Assembly (NCBI GenBank): GCA_016926595.1
Contig: JAFGOG010000556.1
Coordinates: 1 to 42,604 of the forward strand
DNA length: 42,604 nucleotides
Direction of reading: 5' to 3'
From: Anaerolineae bacterium
GTDB taxonomy: Bacteria > Chloroflexota > Anaerolineae > JAAYZQ01
Positions 39,827 through 42,604 of the stretch are shown here, one piece after another; position 1 is the first letter of the stretch, and each line of letters opens with the position of its first letter. Under the pieces are notes generated by a model, which was not told the DNA's origin, did no database searches, and saw only the letters and a program-made list of their open reading frames with translations. The position numbers and the translations under genes were made by a program.

Positions 39827-41758
39827 TCAGAACCCAGAACCGGAGCGGACGCAGCGAAAACCCACATAGTCGCTCGAGTAGGATGGACCGAGCCTGCCGC
39901 GATAGGCTGCACGAACGATGTTCCTGGAGTCGTACCACGAGCCGCCACGCAACACCCGCAGCGCACCGTTCTCCGGCCCTGCCGGATCCTCACGCGGCGA
40001 TTGAGCGTAATAATCCTCCCCATACCGATCGGCCACCCACTCCCACACGTTGCCGGCCATGTCCAGCGCGCCGTAGGGGCTGGCCCCGGCTGGCTTGCTG
40101 CCCACCGGCCAGGCTTTGGACCCCTGCCCGCAGCCGTTCCCGCTGCCGTCATCCATCACCGCGTACTCACAGGTGGCGGTCTGGTTGCCCCAGGGATAGG
40201 CTCGCCTGTCCGTCCCCCGCGCCGCCTTTTCCCACTGCGCCTCGGTTGGCAAAGATCGTCCGGCCCACGCGCAATACGCTTGGGCGTCACTCCAATCTAC
40301 GCCAACTACCGGTTGCGTGTCACCATTGTAATCTGAGTCACCGGCCAAATCTGACGCCTGGCACGCGCCTGTCTGCACGCACAGCCGGTATTGGGCGTTG
40401 GTCACCTCGGTACGGTCGATCCAGAACGCGTCCAGGGTGACCTCGTGTTGGGGGAACTCGTCGTCATACGCACCCTCATCGCCTGCCGCGCTGCCCATCC
40501 AGAACGTGCCCGCCGGGACAAAGACCATCTCCATGCCGTCCTTTTCCGGCGTCGCCGTTGGTTTAGGCGGCTCCGGGGTCATAGTCAGGGTTCCGGTCGG
40601 CGTGCTCGTCAGTGTGTATGTAACCGTTGGTGCCGGCGTGTGTTCGGTTGTTGGCGTCGGTGGCAACGTCGCCGTTGGTCCCGGCGTCAAGGTTGCCGTG
40701 GGCGTTGCGGTTGATAAACTAACTATCGCCGTCGGCGTCGGCTGGGGGCCGATCAGGCTGCCGATCCAGATGCCGCCAGCCAGGAGGGCCACGGCCAGGA
40801 CGCCAGCCAGCGCCCACCGCCCCCAGGCCGGTTTGGCGGTGGGGGACGGCGCCCTTTGCGCTGGCTCCGGTTCGTGCCAGGACGGTGGCAGCGCCCTTCG
40901 CGCCAGCTCCGGTGCGGGCCGGGGTGGCTGGGCTGCCTCGCGCAGCGCCCCCACCAGCGCCGCCGCCGTGGGGTAACGATCCTGCGGCGCTTTGGCCAGC
41001 GCCTTGATCAGCACGCGGGTCACGCGTTCGGGCAGGCCGGCGCGGATCTGGCGCGGGTCGGGCGGGGGCAGGTTGAGGTGGGCGTTGAGCGTCGCCGGGG
41101 TGTTGCCCGGAAAGGGCACCCGCCCGGTCAGCATCTCGTAAGCCACGATGCCCAGCGCGTACAGGTCGGTCACCGGGCCAACCTCGTCCTTGCGGTTGGG
41201 GTCGGCCTGCTCGGGGGCCATATACTCGGGCGAGCCCAGGGTCATGCCCGGCGAGCTCAGGCTCTGGCTGCCCGCCATGGCCTTAACCAGGCCAAAGTCC
41301 ATCAAGGTGACGTGCAGCCGCCCCTGCTGCGCTTCGACCATGATGTTGGCGGGCTTGACGTCGCGGTGCAGCACGCCCTGCCGGTGGGCATAGTCCAGCG
41401 CGTCGGCGATCTGAGATAGGATGGCGATCGCCTGGGATAAGGAGAGCGGGCCGCGCCCGCGCAGCATGTCCGCCAGGGTTTCACCTTCCAGGCATTCCAT
41501 GGCGATATACAGTTGGCCACCCTCCTCGCCGATATCGTGCACGGTGACGATGTGCGGGTGCCGCAGGCGGGCCACCGTTTTGGCCTCGTTCTGAAAGCGC
41601 GCCGCAAAGCCGGCCTCCCAGGTCAGGTGCGGGGCGAGGAGCTTGAGCGCCACCACGCGGTCGAGCGCGGTGTCGCGCGCGCGGTAGACGGCGGCAAAGC
41701 CGCCGCGGCCGATCTCGTCCAGGATCTCGTATTTGCCCAGTTGTTTGGGTTCAGACAT
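39827..41758 (-). CDS. Transmembrane Ser/Thr kinase with FGE/C-type-lectin-like domain, DGR target
   Basis: The protein is 643 aa. A Hanks-type kinase (1-275) has IGRGGFA, K39, HRDVKPAN (D133), DFG (D154) and APEQ, all intact. A membrane helix (about 314-337) is followed by a proline/threonine-rich stalk (339-404) and an FGE-sulfatase/SUMF-fold domain (409-640; GTFWMGS, RSLPTEAQWEKAARG, DMAGNVWEWVADRYG). The catalytic Cys pair of true FGE is missing from the GGSW...VGFRC region, so it should bind ligand rather than oxidise Cys. The last ~42 residues are the DGR variable repeat; 13 residues between 609 and 631 differ from the template. It is thus a receptor kinase with a rewritable outer binding face and an inner kinase. 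Extended -10 promoter upstream. Confidence 0.93.
   Translation of the reverse strand: MSEPKQLGKYEILDEIGRGGFAAVYRARDTALDRVVALKLLAPHLTWEAGFAARFQNEAKTVARLRHPHIVTVHDIGEEGGQLYIAMECLEGETLADMLRGRGPLSLSQAIAILSQIADALDYAHRQGVLHRDVKPANIMVEAQQGRLHVTLMDFGLVKAMAGSQSLSSPGMTLGSPEYMAPEQADPNRKDEVGPVTDLYALGIVAYEMLTGRVPFPGNTPATLNAHLNLPPPDPRQIRAGLPERVTRVLIKALAKAPQDRYPTAAALVGALREAAQPPRPAPELARRALPPSWHEPEPAQRAPSPTAKPAWGRWALAGVLAVALLAGGIWIGSLIGPQPTPTAIVSLSTATPTATLTPGPTATLPPTPTTEHTPAPTVTYTLTSTPTGTLTMTPEPPKPTATPEKDGMEMVFVPAGTFWMGSAAGDEGAYDDEFPQHEVTLDAFWIDRTEVTNAQYRLCVQTGACQASDLAGDSDYNGDTQPVVGVDWSDAQAYCAWAGRSLPTEAQWEKAARGTDRRAYPWGNQTATCEYAVMDDGSGNGCGQGSKAWPVGSKPAGASPYGALDMAGNVWEWVADRYGEDYYAQSPREDPAGPENGALRVLRGGSWYDSRNIVRAAYRGRLGPSYSSDYVGFRCVRSGSGF
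39842..39967 (-). repeat. DGR variable repeat (VR)
   Basis: This encodes about residues 598-640 of the kinase-FGE protein. It matches the template repeat with no gaps and 16 substitutions, all at template adenines (coding strand). The 21 bp at 39847-39867, the 3' end of the coding strand, are identical in both repeats and almost free of adenine; they are the likely initiation-of-mutagenic-homing region. The changes turn N, T and D into Y, D, S, I, A, G and L; one change is silent. Confidence 0.95.
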
Positions 41759-41860
41759 AGGCCCATCCTTCGTTTTCCACGACCGTGTGGCTGTCCGATG
41801 CAGCGGTCAACCGCGATGGCTCAGCCTCGCCAGGATGCATTGCGGAGCCTGATCTCTCGT

Positions 41861-41869
41861 ATTATAACA
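41861..41869 (-). promoter_or_regulatory. Extended -10 promoter of the DGR target gene
   Basis: The minus strand reads TGTTATAAT, a perfect extended -10 with TATAAT at 41866-41861. No convincing -35 box is seen. The start lies near 41854, leaving a leader of about 95 nt. Confidence 0.62.
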
Positions 41870-41914
41870 CCAAAGGCTGTTTCTTGCATCTTGCAACGCG
41901 TGGTTGTAGCGCTG

Positions 41915-41936
41915 CGCGATTGGAAATCGCGGCTAC
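41915..41936 (-). repeat. REP element, copy 5 (type A), distant from the RAYT
   Basis: It is identical over 22 bp to the three other exact copies and in the same orientation, but about 3 kb from the RAYT. It lies between the DGR target promoter and the terminal antitoxin gene, which shows dispersal of the element. Confidence 0.85.
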
Positions 41937-42058
41937 AAAGGGCATTTGAGGCTTAGCTTAACGACAAACGCTCGCGCGCGCTTAACACGGACGTTGACAA
42001 ATCGGTGCTTTTTTGGCACACTTGATGTATACCAATTGTCACCCAGGAGGATGATGTT

Positions 42059-42364
42059 ATGGAATTTATCACCGTCCGTGATTTGCGCACCCGCCCTAGC
42101 CAGGTTTGGGACAAATTGCGCCAGCAGCGCGACCTGATCTTGACCGCCAACGGGCGGCCGATCGCCGTGCTGAGCCACATCGACGAGGGCGATGTGGAAG
42201 AGACGCTGGCCTCGCTGCGCCGCGCTCGCGCCCAGGCCGCCCTGTCGCGCCTGCGCGCTGACGCCGCGGCGCAAGGTCTGGACCGCCTGTCTGCCGACCA
42301 GGTCGAGGCCGAGATCGCCGCGGCGCGAACTGAGCACCACCGGCGACTTGCAGATCGCTTATGA
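42059..42364 (+). CDS. Phd/YefM-type antitoxin
   Basis: The protein is 101 aa. The N-terminal half (MEFITVRDLRTRPSQVWDKLRQQRDLILTANGRPIAVLSHID) is the Phd/YefM fold with the VRDLR helix and the ..LT.NG.PIAvL hairpin. The rest is a long helical, charged tail for toxin binding. An AGGAGG site precedes the start at 42059. It overlaps the remains of a PIN toxin, so it may now be an orphan antitoxin. Confidence 0.88.
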   Translation: MEFITVRDLRTRPSQVWDKLRQQRDLILTANGRPIAVLSHIDEGDVEETLASLRRARAQAALSRLRADAAAQGLDRLSADQVEAEIAAARTEHHRRLADRL

Positions 42365-42548
42365 TGACCGCATTGCCGCCGAGTACCGGCACGTACTGGC
42401 GCGGCCGCGCTTTGGCTTTCACCCCGAAGCGGTGGCGCACCTGTTGGACTATTTGTTCACCGAAGGCCTGCCCCTGGTGGCGCGGCCGCTGCCTGCCAGC
42501 CTGCTGCTGCGCCCTGCCACAGCCAAAGCACCCAAGGCCAGCCCATGA
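42330..42548 (+). pseudogene. Decayed PIN-family toxin (COG1569 type)
   Basis: In the frame ending at 42548, the sequence GDLQIAYDDRIAAEYRHVLARPRFGFHPE is the middle of the PIN toxin family usually paired with such antitoxins. The N-terminal part with the first catalytic Asp (normally VLDTNVLVS) is missing, because the antitoxin frame occupies its place. The C-terminal part after PLP no longer resembles the LPDPDD..FLE region. The reading frame has no plausible start of its own. A deletion joining antitoxin end to toxin middle explains this; a frameshift is less likely. Confidence 0.7.
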
Positions 42549-42604
42549 TCAGCATCGATCCCCGCCGCCCGCTGAGCCACCACAACACGCCCAGTGCCAA
42601 GCCG
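42545..42604 (+). CDS. Start of a possible further gene, cut by the window end
   Basis: An ATG at 42545 overlaps the stop of the toxin remnant (ATGA) and stays open to the window end (MISIDPRRPLSHHNTPSAKP). Twenty codons are too few to identify it. The overlap suggests coupling, but it could be a chance frame. Confidence 0.25.
   Translation, partial: MISIDPRRPLSHHNTPSAKP

Noticed and set aside
41994..42041. TTGACA upstream of the terminal antitoxin as a -35 box
   Set aside because: No acceptable -10 box lies 16-18 bp downstream (the nearest TATA-like sequence is 28 bp away). A loose TGACAA/TTGTCA inverted repeat is present but too weak to call.

Overview
The window is GC-rich and gene-dense. 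The gene content points to a Chloroflexota-type filamentous or environmental bacterium: FtsX-type ABC exporters, proline/threonine-rich linkers, a kinase-FGE receptor, a CHAT/helical-repeat protein, a tandem SPFH pair and an RRM protein. No rRNA or tRNA marker is present, so the phylum is an inference. Several genes have exact or near-exact sigma70 promoters (TTGACA/TATAAT hexamers 17-18 bp apart), and most starts carry AGGAG-type ribosome binding sites.

Left part (1-15.2 kb). A sortase-type surface protein with two thioester-adhesin-like repeats is followed by a CAP-domain lipoprotein. Next come a Phd/PIN toxin-antitoxin pair with its own promoter and operator palindrome, and two coupled SPFH membrane proteins. 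An RRM RNA-binding protein sits behind a consensus promoter and a structured leader. A minus-strand repair-like operon follows: UvrA2-like ATPase, alpha/alpha-toroid protein, XPF-like/HhH/NucS-like nuclease and a GNAT acetyltransferase. Then come an exported Tat-lipoprotein aldo/keto reductase, a DinB protein and a flavodiiron protein, whose promoter carries a CRP/FNR-like palindrome centred near -41.5. An ANT(6)-like nucleotidyltransferase closes this part.

Middle part (15.3-34.7 kb). An ABC exporter operon (ATPase, FtsX permease, HlyD-type lipoprotein) is transcribed divergently from a NarL-type response regulator and histidine kinase. After an AlkD-like DNA glycosylase comes a second ABC system. 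Its ATPase overlaps a 2140-residue protein that fuses four FtsX permease units, two membrane sensor modules, a HAMP domain and a class III adenylate cyclase. This looks like a transporter that reports its state as cAMP. Housekeeping genes follow: cytidine deaminase, glutamate dehydrogenase, PPK2, a GNAT protein and an alpha/beta hydrolase.

Right part (34.8-42.6 kb). This holds a Zn-ribbon/beta-propeller/helical-repeat/CHAT protease-like protein, a RAYT (REP-associated tyrosine transposase) bracketed by its REP hairpins, and the strongest find of the window: most of a diversity-generating retroelement (DGR). A template repeat (39110-39235), an Avd gene (39270-39728) and a variable repeat (39842-39967) are all present. 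The variable repeat forms the C-terminus of a transmembrane Ser/Thr kinase with an FGE/C-type-lectin-like domain. The two 126-bp repeats align without gaps and differ at 16 positions. All 16 are adenines of the template coding strand, which is the diagnostic mark of DGR mutagenic homing. No reverse transcriptase lies in the window, so it must act from elsewhere or has been lost. The window ends in a Phd-type antitoxin with a decayed PIN toxin.
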